DNA of 64,000 nucleotides from Chromera velia (taxonomy: Eukaryota; Sar; Chromeraceae), in the NCBI GenBank assembly GCA_018398765.1, contig JAHBMJ010000001.1, forward strand, positions 138,909 through 202,908, written 5' to 3'. Each line of letters starts with the position of its first letter. The first letter of the stretch is position 1. The position numbers and the translations under genes were made by a program. Positions 32,501-47,500 of the stretch are shown here, piece by piece. The notes below the pieces were generated by a model, which was not told the origin of the DNA, did not search any database, and was given only the letters and a program-made list of their open reading frames with translations.

Positions 32501-35500
32501 CTCCAATCTCCCTATCAGATCGCAGCCGTCTCCGGACTCTTCGTTCCCGTCGTCGCACTCCTCGGGGCCTGTCAGGAGACCGTCTCCGATGTTCACTGCA
32601 CGCGAATACTCAGTCAGGTGTGTGCGTGCATGCGTGTCAGTGCGACCTTGTGATTCACTGTCCATGTCGATAAAGGAGAGAGCAGAGGAAACGATGCACA
32701 AGTGTGGAGAAAGATCCGCAAATTTTATATCCGCTTGACAACTGCCTCTAGACTTCCGCACAAATAGACCCGCCCAAAGAAAAAAGAACACTCGTAAGTC
32801 GACATACCTTCGCAGACCTGCCCGTCCCCCTCATACCCAAGGTTGCACGTGCAGGTGTAGCTGCCGATCGTGTCCAGACAGGTCGCCAGAGTGTTGCACA
32901 ACGGACTCTGTGCAGACGAACACTCGTTGATGTCTGCATGCAGTCGCGGAGAGAAAATGGACATTTGTTTCCCGCAGACTGTAGACACGTTTTGTGATGA
33001 TCTGTACATCATCGGGGCATTCAGCACGTCAACGTTCTTCTACGCCGTTCAAAAGAACCCATTCTGGGGCGAAAGGGCCTCTGAGAGAAAGACCCACACA
33101 ACCACGTGCCCCTCCTTTCCCGAAAGGCGCAATCGCACACTCACTCACTCACTCTCGCACAGGGCGCCTTCCACCAGACAGGCAAATCCAGGTTCAGGAA
33201 TCCCGATGGCAGAGCACCCGTCGAAGCTGTCACCGTTCCCGTCGTCGCACAACTCCACACCGGGGGCGATGATGCCGTCTCCCACGAGGGCTGCATGGAC
33301 GCATTTGTTTTCATACAGAATTCTTTATTTATTCATACAGAATAAATGCATTCATACAGTATGAATGCACACACAAGGGGCGATGATGCCGTCTCCTACA
33401 AGGGCTGCATGCTCAGACACGCCATGCAGTCCGGCAGGGAGGTAATCATGAGGCAGGAAGGAAACTCGGCGATCGACGGACAAGGAAAGAAGAAGAACAA
33501 GTCAAAAGGCAAAAGCAAGAAAGAAATATGGAACATCTAAAGCTATCCCTCCTCCATTCAGCCTCTCTCTGTGAAGCGACCCCCCTGCACAGGAACCCTC
33601 CTCTGCATTTCTACCGCGCCACCTTGGTTCGTTCATTTTTGTCTTTCTTGCCTGTCTGTCTGCCTGGCTCACCCACTCACTTCCTACATGTCAAGTTTCC
33701 CCCTGCCTTCCTCTCTGCCTGCCTGACTGACTTGAGCATGTGGTTCCCGGAGGGGCGGCTGGGTCCTCCCAGTGCCACCCGAGGCGGCAGTCACAGGAGA
33801 AGCTGCCCTGGGTGTTGGTGCACGAGGCAAAGTCTGAGCAGTCGTCGGTGCCCCTGGCGCACTCGTCGATCTCTGCATGCAATGAGAAGAGAAGATGTGC
33901 ATGTCCGTCCAAAGATTTCCTTCCACACAGACTCACACAAACACACAAAATCCATGGAAGAAGAGAATTGACAGCGGGACGAATCACCGTGGAAGGACAA
34001 GAAATTGATATTGACAAACAGCTTCATGCAATTACGGCTCAGGCTCTATTGATAGAAAAGGCATCGCCTGCCCCCCCACACAAATAAATAGCCACGCACC
34101 AGAGCAGGAGACGCCATCCCCCTCGAATCCCAAATTGCACGCGCAGGTGAATCTTCCCTCCAGGGCCCCCTTATTTTCGCAGCTCGCTTGGGAATTGCAG
34201 TTGTGGACCCCCAGCAGGCACTCGTTCTTGTCTGCATGCATGCACAGATTCGTTCAAGTTGGGTGCGTGCAGAGGGGGGTTCATGTTTGGAGAGAGAGAA
34301 TTAAGCAAGAGGAGGAAGATGCAATGAGATGATTGAAGGTCAAACTCCCAAATCAGTGGAGCACTAATTTGAATTGTTCCCGCGAACTGCCGCCAGACGC
34401 ATTTTGTTTGAGAAGAATTTTCTTCTGCAAGATTTGATTGATTTGCAGACCTGCCGGATACACTCAAATGAAATCACGGCAAGACAGAGGTGAAATGCCG
34501 ACACAACTGCATGCCGACAGACCTTGACACACAGAGGGGGCGTTGTCGAAGTTCTGGCACTCCCAGCCTTCCTCCACACGGCCCTCGAAACAACCGTCGT
34601 TTGCGTCCGTGTCCCCGTCGTCGCACTCCTCCCATCCGACTCGGGTGCCGTCTCCAAACGTCGCTGTGTGGATGCATTGACGTGCAGGAGAATCATCAAC
34701 TACGATGTTTCTTTTTGACTCTCTACTCAAATATCAATGGGGTGACAAGCGCTTCAGAGTGTTCATGCTGTGAAACCTCATAGAGACTCCTTTTGAATCT
34801 TTCACTCAGACGAACGAGCTAGCGTGCTGAACACGCGTGTGTCAAAGAGATCCTTTCTAAAGTCCAAAAAAATGCCGATCAGATGGACAGAATCCGATGC
34901 ACCCTGACAGTCACACTGAGGAAAAAGAAGACTGACGAATGCAGTCGCTGCAGAGCGTCGGACATTCCCACCCGTCCTCGATGAGGGAAGTGGAGGAGCA
35001 CCCGTCTCCACTCCTAGAGTTGCCATCGGCACACTCTTCGCCCCCAACAAGCACGCAGTCCCACACGTTGGCTGCATGCATGCAGGTTTGTGTGCGGGCA
35101 GGGGGAGACAAGATGAAACAAATCAATCACTGATGAAGAGATAAAGACCGATGAAGAAGTAAGAGTCAGCGATTAAGCATAGGAACGAAACTAGCGAGGA
35201 ATGTGATAATGGAAGCAAGCAACTTGGACTGCAGCACAAAACAAGTTCCATACACAATCCATCCGTTTACAAGAGGCATTTCTGACGTGCCACTGACGTC
35301 CGCAGTGTTCAGTCGAGGCAGAGCAGATGAACCCTTCTTCCACGCGGCCATCCGGAGAGCAGCCGTCCCCTCCCGCACTGTTGTTGTCGATGCACCCGTC
35401 CCCCTCATTCAACACGTCTGCAACCAACCAAGCAAACAGCAGGCAAAGGGACACAAGGGACGCATTTTAGATGAATTCAGGCTCAAGGTGTAGGGAGGGA

Positions 35501-38500
35501 ACTGTGTGAAACCTCTGTAGGCAGAAAATACAGCGGGCCGTCAGAAAGCACAGCAACGTCGAGCAACAAGCGTACCGGTCTCCTGTTCGCATGGCTCGCC
35601 CTCGGCAAGGCACGTGTAGCCGTCCTCCACGTTGCCGTTCGAGTCGCACCCGTCTCCGCTCTGCGCGTTCCCATCGTCGCATTTCTCGTCTCCGGCCATG
35701 ATTCCGTCGCCAACAACAGCTGCACGCACACACAGGGAGGGACCCAGAGACCGTACACGTGAAGGCTTGATGTGAGCGTCTGCTTTCTCTATTGCCCTGA
35801 AACTTGGAAAATTCGGTGAAGAATTTGCAAATTCAAATGAAAACATCAACTCATTTCGTTTGCCTTCTTTCTGGGATGACGGCCCAAACAGTGTTTCATT
35901 TTGCAACGTGTATGGCTTTTTCTCGTTCAGTCTTCCGATGTTTTGAATTCCAAGCGACAAAGACTCACTTTGACATTCTGTGCCTGTCGCCTTCGAGCCG
36001 TCGCTGGTGGTGTTGCTCCACCCATTCTTGCACGCGCACGAGAAAGAGCCGGCAGAGTTTGTGCAAAGCGCGTGATCGGAGTCGCAATCGTGTGCACCGT
36101 TGCACTCGTTGACATCTGCAGACCACACAAACAGAGACAAAGTGAGTGTTGCTTAGACTTTCGGAGTTTGATGACCCGGATGAAGACGCAAAAGCAGTAG
36201 AGACTTGCAACATGCAAACTGCTTGAGAAAGGAAGGAAGAGGGAAAACACATATGAGTGAAGAGGCACTTCATTGCTTCTGACCAGTGCAAGTGTGGCCG
36301 TCCCCACTCCAGCCCTCATTGCACGCGCACTCGTAGCGTCCTCCCGACGGTGACAGATTTGTGCAGGTGGCCTTTGTAGAGCACGTGTGCTTCGGGTCGT
36401 TTTCGTCGCATTCGTTCAGGTCTGCAGCCAGCAATTGAGACACAGCGACAAACAGATGAAAACAACGAGAACGGCTGTAAGCGTAAGCCCATTGAAGTAT
36501 GCGTGGCAGAAAAGAATTTGCTGCGTTCAAGAATGGAGCAGAGAACTAGAGGCTGCCAGGCAATTAACGAAGACACATCACCGCTCGCTTTGGAATGTCC
36601 TTCTTGACTCACCCGTGCACACAGAAAGCTCCCCCGTACAGGTCCACCCCTCTTCTATTTGACCATTGTGGCACCCGTCTCCGGCATCTGTGTCTCCGTC
36701 GTCGCAGTTTTCATCTCCGACGATCTTGCCGTCTCCGTGAATTTCTGCACGATTTCAATTAATTGAGCTCAACCACGGCTTCACTATTTGCATGGACGAC
36801 ATTTATCAATCCTTTGGCTTCCGGAGGTCCGGCCTCGGGTACTGACGAAGTGTTTTGGGAGACGCACGCAAGAGTGCCTGCCGAAGCGACTAAGTGAAAA
36901 ATATCTTGCATGATGTGGAACGAGAGTAGGATCCGAAAGGGGAGAAAAGCAGGTGAGCATAGGTGAAAAACGAAAATTGTATGCAGCCTAAAAGAATGGA
37001 GGGCTGCCGTACCGCTCGGTCCCTTTCCTCACTTGCACATGAGCTGCATGCTGACGTACCGTTGCAATCCTCGCAGACGACTGGACATTCCCACCCGTCT
37101 TCAATCAGTCCGTCTTGAGAGCAGCCGTCTCTGTTCACTCTGTTCCTGTCGGCACACTCCTCCCCTCCCACCAACAGACAGTCGTCCAGGTTGGCTGATG
37201 GACAGACAGAAGGACCGACAGACGGACAGTGAGATTGCATGAAAAATGGTGAACAGACATCAAAAGGGGATGCGGGGATGGGGAAGAGGGGAATCATTTC
37301 ATTTACTTCTCAACTCGATCCAAAAGGCTGAGTGGTGGAAAATTAATCTGAAACGAAAGACCTGAAAAAAAAGCAAGCAAGAAAGAAAGAGAGACAGACA
37401 GACAGACAGAAAGAGAGAGAGAGAGAACGAAAGAAAGGCCGGATTAGAATGTCCGGTAAAAAAGCACACTCAAAAACGAAGGAAGCAAGCAAGCACGGAG
37501 GGAAGGAAAACTCACGAGTGCATTTGCCTCCCGCTGGAGGGCAAATCCATGCTGTGTCGTGTTCCTTCTGGCACACAGCGTCGCACCCGTCGTTAGGCTC
37601 TGTCCCTCCGTCGTCGCATGTTTCGTCGCCTCTAATCAGGAGATCGCCACAAACGGCTGCATACACGACAGTGGGAGTGGCAAAAAAATTTCCATGGGAT
37701 AGAAATTTCAGTCTCTCGTTTGCTTGTCAAGGTCAGCACGACATGCCCCCGTCTGAAGATGCAACGGATAGCTGTGGACGGGATCCATTCTTCGCATGCT
37801 TACACCGTCAATCCATGCACATAGGGAAGAAGAGAAAGCTGTGACCAGCACGGAAAGTTTCCCGGGTGTCAAGAAATCGACTTCACACGAACATGCGAAA
37901 AACAGGTTTCTGCTTCTATAATCATTGCATACATCATGCAGTGACTAACGTGTACAGTCACTCCCTGGAGTCGGACAGTCCCATCCTGTTTCCGTTTTCC
38001 CCTCAGAGCTGCACCCGTCTCCGTTTTGTGCGTTCCCGTCGTCGCATTCCTCGTCTCCCCGAACCAAACCATCACCGATGATCTCTGCGCACAGATGGAA
38101 AAAGACGAAGACAGAGACCGATCAAAAAAGAAAAAGACAGAGACAGATCAAAAAAGACAAAGACAGAGACAGATCAAAAGAGCTAGACAGGGACAGAGCC
38201 AGATCGAGACAGCATGCATGTACGGAGAGCTGGTATGTTCATCGAAGGGATTCATCTCTTCAAGCATGTGGAACTGCCTAGCTGCCTTGAGCGAAGAGTC
38301 CGCATGTCCTCGTCAACTCATGCATGCATGCCGTGACTGACCTTCACACTCTGTCCCTGGATCTGTGGGTGAGTGGAAGCCCTCGGGGCATTCGCAGAGG
38401 AACGCCGCGTCCGTGTTGGTGCACGTCGCCAGTCCGACACATCCGTGGGTTCCCTCTGTGCACTCGTTGATGTCTGCAGGGAATTAAGCAGGCGGACACA

Positions 38501-41500
38501 TTAATGCAAGCGCGTGCAGTGCTAGGGTCTCTCTTTCCTTGTCCTTTCTGCCTAGACAGAATAAACAGCAATGTCGACACTCTTCTGAAGAAAGAACTCG
38601 GGATGACCCTGGAGAGAAGCTGCTTACTTGAAGTCAGAGCTAAGTGAGAGATGGATAGAGCGATTCAGGACCGACCATTGCAATCCCCAGGTCCACTCGG
38701 ACAGGTGTACCCGTCCTCCACCTTCCCGTCCGAACTGCAGCCATCACCATTCTCTGTGTTGCTGTCGTCGCATTCCTCGTCTCCCACAACTTTGCCGTCT
38801 CCGATGATCTCTGCATGATAGGCAAAAAAAGGGCCAATTTAAGAAGGAAGAAAACGTCGCTTCAGGCAACAACGACACTTGCCTTCAGAAGAGCCATGGT
38901 GTCAGCCAAAGCAATGTCGAAACGTGAACCGGAATTAACGCATTTGACATCCTCAACTACCCAACAAGTAAGTCGGTTGACTGACCTTCACAAGGCTCGC
39001 AGACAGTCGGGCACTCCCACCCATCCTCGATCTGGTTCGTCGAGCTGCACCCGTCCCCGTCCTGTCTGTTCTCGTCTTCGCATTTTTCCTCTCCGACAAG
39101 GAGACAGTCATCCCACACAGCTGAAATGATCATCGATAAGCAGAGACATGCATGCGAGGGGAGAGAATTAGTTTTGAGCCATACACAAACAAGACAATGG
39201 GTTTGGGGTTCCAATCGACCAAAAAGTAAAATGGGCCCAGAAAATGGGAAGGAATAGGTACCTTGAAAGAGCAACAGACACAGACAGAAGATCAAGCTCA
39301 CGTTCGCACTGGCCCCCTCCTTGAGGGCAGGTCCATCCCGTCTCTTTCTGACAGGAGCTGGAGCACCCGTCGCCACTCTCCAAGTCTCCGTCATCGCATC
39401 CCTCTGCTCCCAGCTGCACTCCGTCTCCGCAGATTTCTGCAGTCAGTCGGTGGTTTCGAAAACGAAAAAAAAGTATATGGAGGCGTGCATGCACGGTGAC
39501 CCATGACACAATGGTTTTTAGAAGGTAATCCGTTCTCACTTGGACTGAGGAATTGGGAAGACAAAGCAGCACACAATTAAGAGAACACACAAAAGAACAC
39601 ACATACAGAAAGACGGACCCGAACAGGGGGTGTTTGCCTGGTTGCATTCCCACCCGTCTTCGATGTTTCCCTCAGAGTCGCACCCATCGCCGCTCTGAGA
39701 GTTCCCATCGTCGCACTCTTCGTCTCCGACGATCTCACCGTCCCCGTGGATTTCTGCACAACAAGTAACGGGTGGGGGCGCGGGAGTGGAGTTCGAGTAC
39801 ATAAGTCACCATCTGGCAGTGCCGAAAACGCAGCAAAAGTCAGCGGGAGAAAAATAAATGCAACGCCCTCCAAGAAAAGAAAAAGCCGTAAGAATCCATT
39901 GAGACAAGTCAAACCGACCAGTGCAAGGGGAGCAAATAGTCGGGCACTCCCATCCGTCCTCGATGGTGTTCAGAGCGCTGCACCCGTCTCCGTCGTCGCT
40001 GTTCCTGTCGGCGCACCTCTCTGTACCCACCAGCAGGCAGTCGTCCCAGGTGGCTGCATGACAGAAAGAAATGCATACAGTGAAAAGAACACAATGAATG
40101 ATTCCTCACAGGATTCGATTCGATGAATAGTGTAGGTGCGGGCGCATGGAAAGACAGCTTCATGTCCGCAGTTGCTGTGTGCCTCTCTGTTTCTGCGACT
40201 CGCACGCTTCCCTTTTTCCAACTCGGCCTTCAAGGCTTCGGTAGAAGAAATTGAAAAGTGGGTTCCACATGCAACAGACAGAAGAAAGGTACTCACGTGA
40301 GCACCCTCCTCCGTCCTGAGGACACGTCCATCCTGTCTCTGTCTGACAGGTACTGGAGCACCCGTCTCCGCTTTCTGTGTCCCCGTCGTCGCACGTTTCT
40401 GTTCTAAGACGATCCCCGTCACCACAGACCGCTGCAGAGATATTTCAAGCATCAGATCCTTGAAACTCAGCACGCAATCACAAAACAAGGACAATAACAC
40501 TAAGTGGGAAAGAAAGAGAGAACAAGTGCGGAGTCGTAGATGGTCTCCCTCAAGACCTTCTTCAAAGACATCAGATGATTCTCACGCACGCACCTGTGCA
40601 GACAGACACTCCGGCACTTGGAGAGAAGGTGCACTCCCATCCGTCCTCCACCTTTCCGTTCGAATCGCACCCGTCTCCACTCTCACTGTCCCCGTCATCG
40701 CACTCTTCGTCTCCAACCACCGCGCCGTCTCCGATAATCTCTGCATGCATTCAGCACTCAGGCAAGACAATTAAAGAAATTTGGAACCGAAAACCTCAAA
40801 ATGACGGCCCACAACCTACAGCTCGAAAACCACATAACATTAGAAAAGAAACAAACAATCACGCCTTAAAAGCAGACAAGTCATCCGACGAACTAACCTT
40901 GACAGTCCTCGCACACGGTCGGGCACTCCCACCCAGATTCGATTTGGTGTGTGGAGCTGCACCCGTCTCCGTTGGCGCTGTTTCCGTCGGTGCATCTCTC
41001 AGAGCCCACCAGGAGACAATCGTTCATCAAAGCTGCAAATTAGCACAAAGACGCGCAGCTCTCTCAATTGAATGGCAATACTTATGACATAAAACACCTC
41101 GTCTACACTCTTGTTTTGTACCCGTATGAAGCTCTTTTGGAGAGGGCCGGAGAGAGGGAGAGGGAGGGGGGAGAAAGAAAATTTTACAAAAGAAAAGGAG
41201 ACGTCATCCAGCGTGATTGCCTCAGACCCACATCTCCCCTCTTATCAGACAGAAGGTAGACAGAGACAGCAGCCGAGAAAAGAAAACAGCAGAGGCGACT
41301 CACGTTGGCACGGAAGTCCTTCTTGAGGGCACGTCCATCCCGTCTCCGTCTGACAGGAACTGGAGCACCCGTCTCCGCTTTCTGTGTCCCCGTCGTCGCA
41401 GGTTTCAAGGCCCAGCTTCTTCCCATCGCCACACACGGCTGCAAACAAAGCACAGAGGATTCAAGCAGGTCGCAGAACCGCGCGTACATCTAGAGAAACG

Positions 41501-44500
41501 TTCTTGGAGGGAGAAAGAGGGCGGCAGAGACGTGGATAAATGCATGAATGAACCAAGCAGAAGAAACAAAAGACACCTCCAGAAATGGTCTCAGGGGCCC
41601 CGAGAGGGAAAGGGTCAACGCAAATTGTATAACGAGGAGCCTTTACGCACTTACCTGTACAGGGGGTGTTTGCCTGGTTGCACTCCCAGCCGTCCTCGAT
41701 GTTTCCCTCAGAGTCGCACCCGTCGCCGCTCTGAGAGTTCCCGTCGTCGCACTCTTCGTCTCCGGCAATCTTTCCGTCTCCGTGGATTTCTGCGAAACAA
41801 AGAAATGGAAAGCCACACGAAGGAAAAAATGCAAAGACCGAATGCCTCAATGATTTGCAAAAAAAGTGATGCATGGATCAATTAAAAGAACCGGCAGAAG
41901 GAAGCCATGCATGCGAAGGATTTACATTCTTAAAGTTTCAAGTCACTCAACCCTTCTTACAGACGATCGTCAGGCATCACTGGAAGAGCTCGTGAACAAC
42001 AACCACATACGGGCGTACCTTCACACAGTTGACAGTGGGTTGAGCAGCTCCATCCCGTCTCGACTCTGTTTGTTGTACTGCACCCGTCTCCGTTCTCTCT
42101 GTTCCCGTCTGTGCACTCCTCTTCTCCCACCACCAGGCAGTCATCCCAAACGGCTGCATGCGTTGGTGAATGGAATGGAGAGAGCCGACATGCATCATTG
42201 AGATCGCTAGAGAATGAAAAACAGCTTCGGCCAGGACACAAAAAGATGCAGCTAGGGCACTTTCATCGCTTTTTTACAGGAGACAAAGATGAAAGAGGTC
42301 GAGCAAAAGGGGAGGCCAGAAGAGAACAGAAACAGCTGACGTTCGCATACGCCCCCTTGAGGCATGGGAAACAAACCCTAGTTTCGGATGTTTGATGGCA
42401 TTGCTGCCTGGCGATTATGATTATTTGCATGCATGGGCACGGATTGACCCATACACGTGGTGCAAGAGAAAAATCTACTCACGTGAGCACTCGCCGCCGT
42501 CCTGAGGACACGTCCATCCCGTCTCCGTCTGACAGGTACTGGAGCACCCGTCTCCACTTTCGGAGTCCCCGTCGTCGCAGGTTTCCGTTCCGTGTCGCTC
42601 CCCGTTTCCGCAAATGGCTGCAGTCAAAGACAGAAATGGGGAGAGCTCAAGACACGAGAGTCGCGAACAATAGAACAAAACAACAAACTCCAAATGTTCG
42701 AATCCAATCCGCGAAGGTCGCCATTGCAGTGCACCACGACCAGCCCCCGAAATGACGCCCCCCATTCAATCCAGATCACTGCACTGTTCGTCTTGATCCT
42801 CACCTGAGCACGAGATGCCGTCTCCCTGCCACCCGTCATTGCAGGTGCAACTGAAGCCTCCGTCTGAGTTGGTGCATGTCGCTTGAGCGTTGCAGTTGTG
42901 AGTACTGTCCGAGCACTCGTCAATGTCTGCGCGAAAGGAGAGGAGCATATAGGCCGACAGTTGAGGTTCACCTATGCACTCCTTGCCTGTATCCATGCGT
43001 GTCTTGTCTCAACAGGAAAAACATTCCATCCAGACAGGACTTCATCCCGGAGAGAAAGACCCACATCCAAGATCATGTGCGGAATGTGTATAGTCGGAAT
43101 TTGTAAATCACCAATGTATCCTATCCTAAGAAGCCTCCAATGACAAAGGAACTTTTCGACTCCCCAAACACAAACTTACCACTGCATGCCCCCCCGCCGA
43201 CAGGACAGGTGTAGCCGTCCTCCACCTGCCCATCAGAATCGCAGCCGTCTCCGCTCTGAGTGTTGCTGTCGTCGCACTCTTCGTCTCCGGCCACGTCGCC
43301 GTCACCGACAACGGCTGCATTCTCACAAACAGAACTCAAGTTTGTGCATAATAAGGTCACAGGTTTGTTCAATCGGTCACAGGATTCTCGTACAGAGAAA
43401 GGGGGAACATTAGTGGTAAAAAGAAATCAACAAACAGGGATAGACACTCGTTATCAAAGGGAGACTGCTTCGATGCGTATTGGAACAAGCCACTGAAGTG
43501 ACAGTTCCCCCGTGTACTGACTTTGACATTCTGTGCCTGTCGCCTTCGAGCCGTCGGTGGTGGTGTCGCTCCACCCATTCTTGCACGCGCACGAGAACGA
43601 CCCCATGGAGTTCGTGCACACGGCATTCGGGACGTCGCAGTTGTGACCGCCCCCTTGGCATTCGTTGATGTCTGCACATGCAACCATGCAAATAGATACA
43701 CCCACATACAAAGACGCACACACGCCGACATGATAAGAAATCCAACGAGATGGAGAACATTCATCCTGGATCTGCAATCGGGGATCGCCGCAACATTTGA
43801 TCGGCTAGCGAAACGGAAATACACACTAATGCGCTAATGCGCTTAAGAACGGGAGGCCCTCCTCACTGCACCCGACTACACTACCCACCAGTGCACGTGT
43901 AGCCATCCCCTGAGTACCCTCTATTGCAGTTGCAGTCGTAGCGTCCTCCTAACGGAGGGAGATTTGTGCAGGTGGCCTGGGCAGAGCACGTGTGCTTCGG
44001 GTCGTTTTCGTCGCACTCGTTCAGGTCTGCAGGCAGACAAGAAGGTAGGCATGAAGTGGACATCAAGATTCTTTTGCATCCACATACACGGGGGGGTGAA
44101 GAAGGGGACTCCAGGCAGAAAGGAGACGAGAAGACTCCAAGCCATAGACCAACAACGCTCTCGATTGCAATGAATCCACCACCCCAGCTACCTGTGCACA
44201 CAGAAGGCTCCCCCGTGCACGTCCACCCATCCTCCACTCGGCCACCAGAGCACCCGTCTCCAGCATCTGTGTCTCCGTCGTCGCACTCTTCGTCGCCTTG
44301 CAGATCGCCGTCTCCGTGCACTACTGCAAAAGCAAAGGCAGGCAGATGAGTTTCTCATCTTTCATAGTGGAGTCTGCCTAGACTCAGACAGACACTCCAT
44401 AAGAATGCAGTTTTCATACAACAGGTGCACACTAAGATGCCAAGAACGCAGGAGGAGAACCCCCCAGGAAGGCAGGCAACGCAGCTGCTCCCATATGAAC

Positions 44501-47500
44501 CTTTGCAGTCGTCTCCTGACCTGAGCACGAGATGCCATCTCCCTGCCAGCCCTGGTTGCAGGCGCAACTGAAGCCTCCGTCTGAGTTGGTGCACGTCGCT
44601 TGAGCGTTGCAGTTGTGGGAATTGTCGGCGCACTCGTCGACATCTGCAAGCATGCACAGCCGAAAATCTCACGAACGTGTAGACACACAACACCAAGGTG
44701 GCGTTGATCTCATATTAACCACCGATAAAAAATAGGAAGATGAAGCTCAATAGCCGGCACACTTATGCACAGTCACCCCTCACCTGTGCAAGCCCCAGCG
44801 GTCACCGGGCACACCCATCCGTCTTCTTCCTTTCCGTCAGAATCGCATCCGTCTCCGCTCTGAGTGTTGCCGTCGTCGCACTCTTCGTCTCCGGCCACCA
44901 CATCGTCTCCCACAACAGCTGCATTGTTGTAAAGAGGCAGGAAAAGAGGGCAAATGCTGTGTGGTTGGCAGGGAGACAGAAACTCGGAAAAAGAAGAGAC
45001 GGGCTTTTTTCTTTTCTGTTGTTGTACCATGGACCCACTTTGACATTCTGTGCCCGTCGCCTTCGAGCCGTCGCTTGTGGTGTCGCTCCACCCGTTCTTG
45101 CATGCGCACGAGAACGACCCCATGGAGTTTGTGCACACGGCATTCCGGACGTCGCAGTTGTGACCGCCCCCTTGGCACTCGTTGACGTCTGCAGGGAAGC
45201 GAATGTGCCAAAAGAATTCAAAAGAGACGGTCGATGCACTTTTGAGAAGATGCCACAAGGACGCCTGCACGAGTTGATACTGTCTCTTTGCGCATGCATT
45301 GAACTGGAAGCAAGGAACGTGACACACAGAGGAAGAATGGAACGCCAACTCGGACAAGCAACCCTGCTACACAGCGTTCGTTTATCAGCCGCACTCACCT
45401 GTGCAGACATGGCCGTCTCCACTCCAACCCTCATTGCACGCGCACTCGTAGCGTCCTCCCGACGGTGACAGATTTGTGCAGGTAGCCTGGGCAGAACACG
45501 TGTGCTTCGGGTCGTTTTCGTCGCACTCGTTCAGGTCTGCAGGCAGACAAGCACACAACAAAAGACAATCAAGATTCCTATGCATCCACATAAACTGACT
45601 GCAGCCGATAAAGGAGAAGTCAGTATGGCCCAAAACGGAGTCTTTGGGCGAGAAAGAAAAGACAGAGACAGAAAATGCAGGTTCAGGTCTCACGGAGAGA
45701 TACGCTTGTACAAAGTGACAGAAGCAAGAGTCCAGCGGGCATGCAGGCGGGGGCAATCGACTCATGAGGAGAAAGATATTGCAGGAAAGAGCGCAGATTC
45801 ACGAGAATGCACAAAAGAGAAAATCTTCACATGCTCACCCGTGCACACAGAAGGCTCCCCCGTGCACGTCCACCCCTCTTCTATTTGACCGTTGTTGCAC
45901 CCGTCTCCGGCATCTGTGTCTCCGTCGTCGCAATTTTCGTCTCCGACGATATTTCCGTCTCCATTTACCTCTGCAAGTCCATACACAGAGAGGCAGATGT
46001 CACACACCTGTTACATACATCCACACACAGACTGAGGGACGAATGCACAAACACACACACACGTATACACACATTTCTACAAATGCACTTACGTACAGAC
46101 AGTCGACGTTGCCTAAACAATCGAATCTTCAAACCGGCAGTCACAGGCCATTTACAAGCTTGAAACATCCATAAGTGATCTGAACGTGGTGTCCTCTCCT
46201 CTGACCATTGCAAGGAGAGCAAATCTGCGGACAGGCCCATCCAGTTTCGATCTGATTTGTCGCACTGCACCCGTCCGAGTTCTGTCTGTTCGCGTCTTCG
46301 CATTCCTCCGGGGGCACGAGCATGCAGTCGTCCAAAATCGCTGCACACACAGATCGAGGGGAGCAATGTGACAAGAGAAAAAATCAAATTCTACATGTGT
46401 CAGTGGATGTAATGCGGAAATGTACTAATTTCAGAGGAACCAAGAAATGGAAGAGAGCCAGATCATTCTGAGTTCTGTGCTTCAGACTGACGGCTGCATT
46501 CGCCCCCACTTTGAGGGCAAGAGTATCCCGTCTCCGTCTGACAGGTACTGGAGCACCCGTCTCCGCTTTCTGCGTCCCCGTCGTCGCAGGTCTCTGTGCC
46601 GTGTCGCGCTCTGTCTCCACACACAGCTGCAAACAGAGACGCGAATCCAAAGTTGTGGAAGGGTCACCCACGTAGTACCTCTGCTCTGTAACAACAAGGA
46701 ATCCGTCAGAATTCAATTCCTACCTAACTGTTTGTCTGCCTGTCGGTCTATCTGTCACTCTGTCTACGACAAAAGTTCGCCGCAAAAACCATAATTAAAA
46801 ATGTCTGAGCGCCTGATTTTCTTCATGACTTCTCTGCATGGCCCGAAAAAAGAAAAACAGTTTCAGAGACACTGCGTGTGCTACAGCAAAGAGCGAAAGA
46901 TGACCAGCATAGGAGTGATTGTTTTACGTGTGCAAAAGATGTGTGACATAAAAGAGGCAGGCTCTGCATTTAAAGCACGAACTCAGTAAATTGAAACGGA
47001 GAGTAATCAATCACATGCTGCATACGAACACAGAAAAGCATAGCAATCAATAATCAGGAAAAGGGTCGTCCTTTATCGAGCACCTTCAAGTGCCCAACAC
47101 CACCCGAAGAAAGGGTGCGGAAGACTCACGTTCGCACGGGGCGCCTTCCTGAGCACACGACCACCCAGGCTCTGTCTGACAGGAACTTGAGCATCCGTCG
47201 CCACTCTCGGTGTCCCCGTCGTCGCAGGTCTCGAGACCCAAACGTTTCCCGTCACCACATATAGCTGCAATAGAGAAAGGGCGTCTGTCTCATTCAGCAA
47301 CTCATCAAACTTGCATGCATAGACAAGCAAAACCTGCATGGTGACGAGCAAAAAATCAGCAGAGAATAAATATTCTTACCAATCCAAATATCCTTTCCCC
47401 CCATTCTATCGAGGAACATCCATGCGAAGTCCAAAATTGAATTTTGTACGTGTCCTCTGACCTGTGCAAGAAGCCCCGACAACGTTGCACTCCCAGCCGT

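Noticed and set aside
46801-46989. Small plus-strand frame in a receptor intron
   Set aside because: No domain, no splice context, and length within chance expectation.
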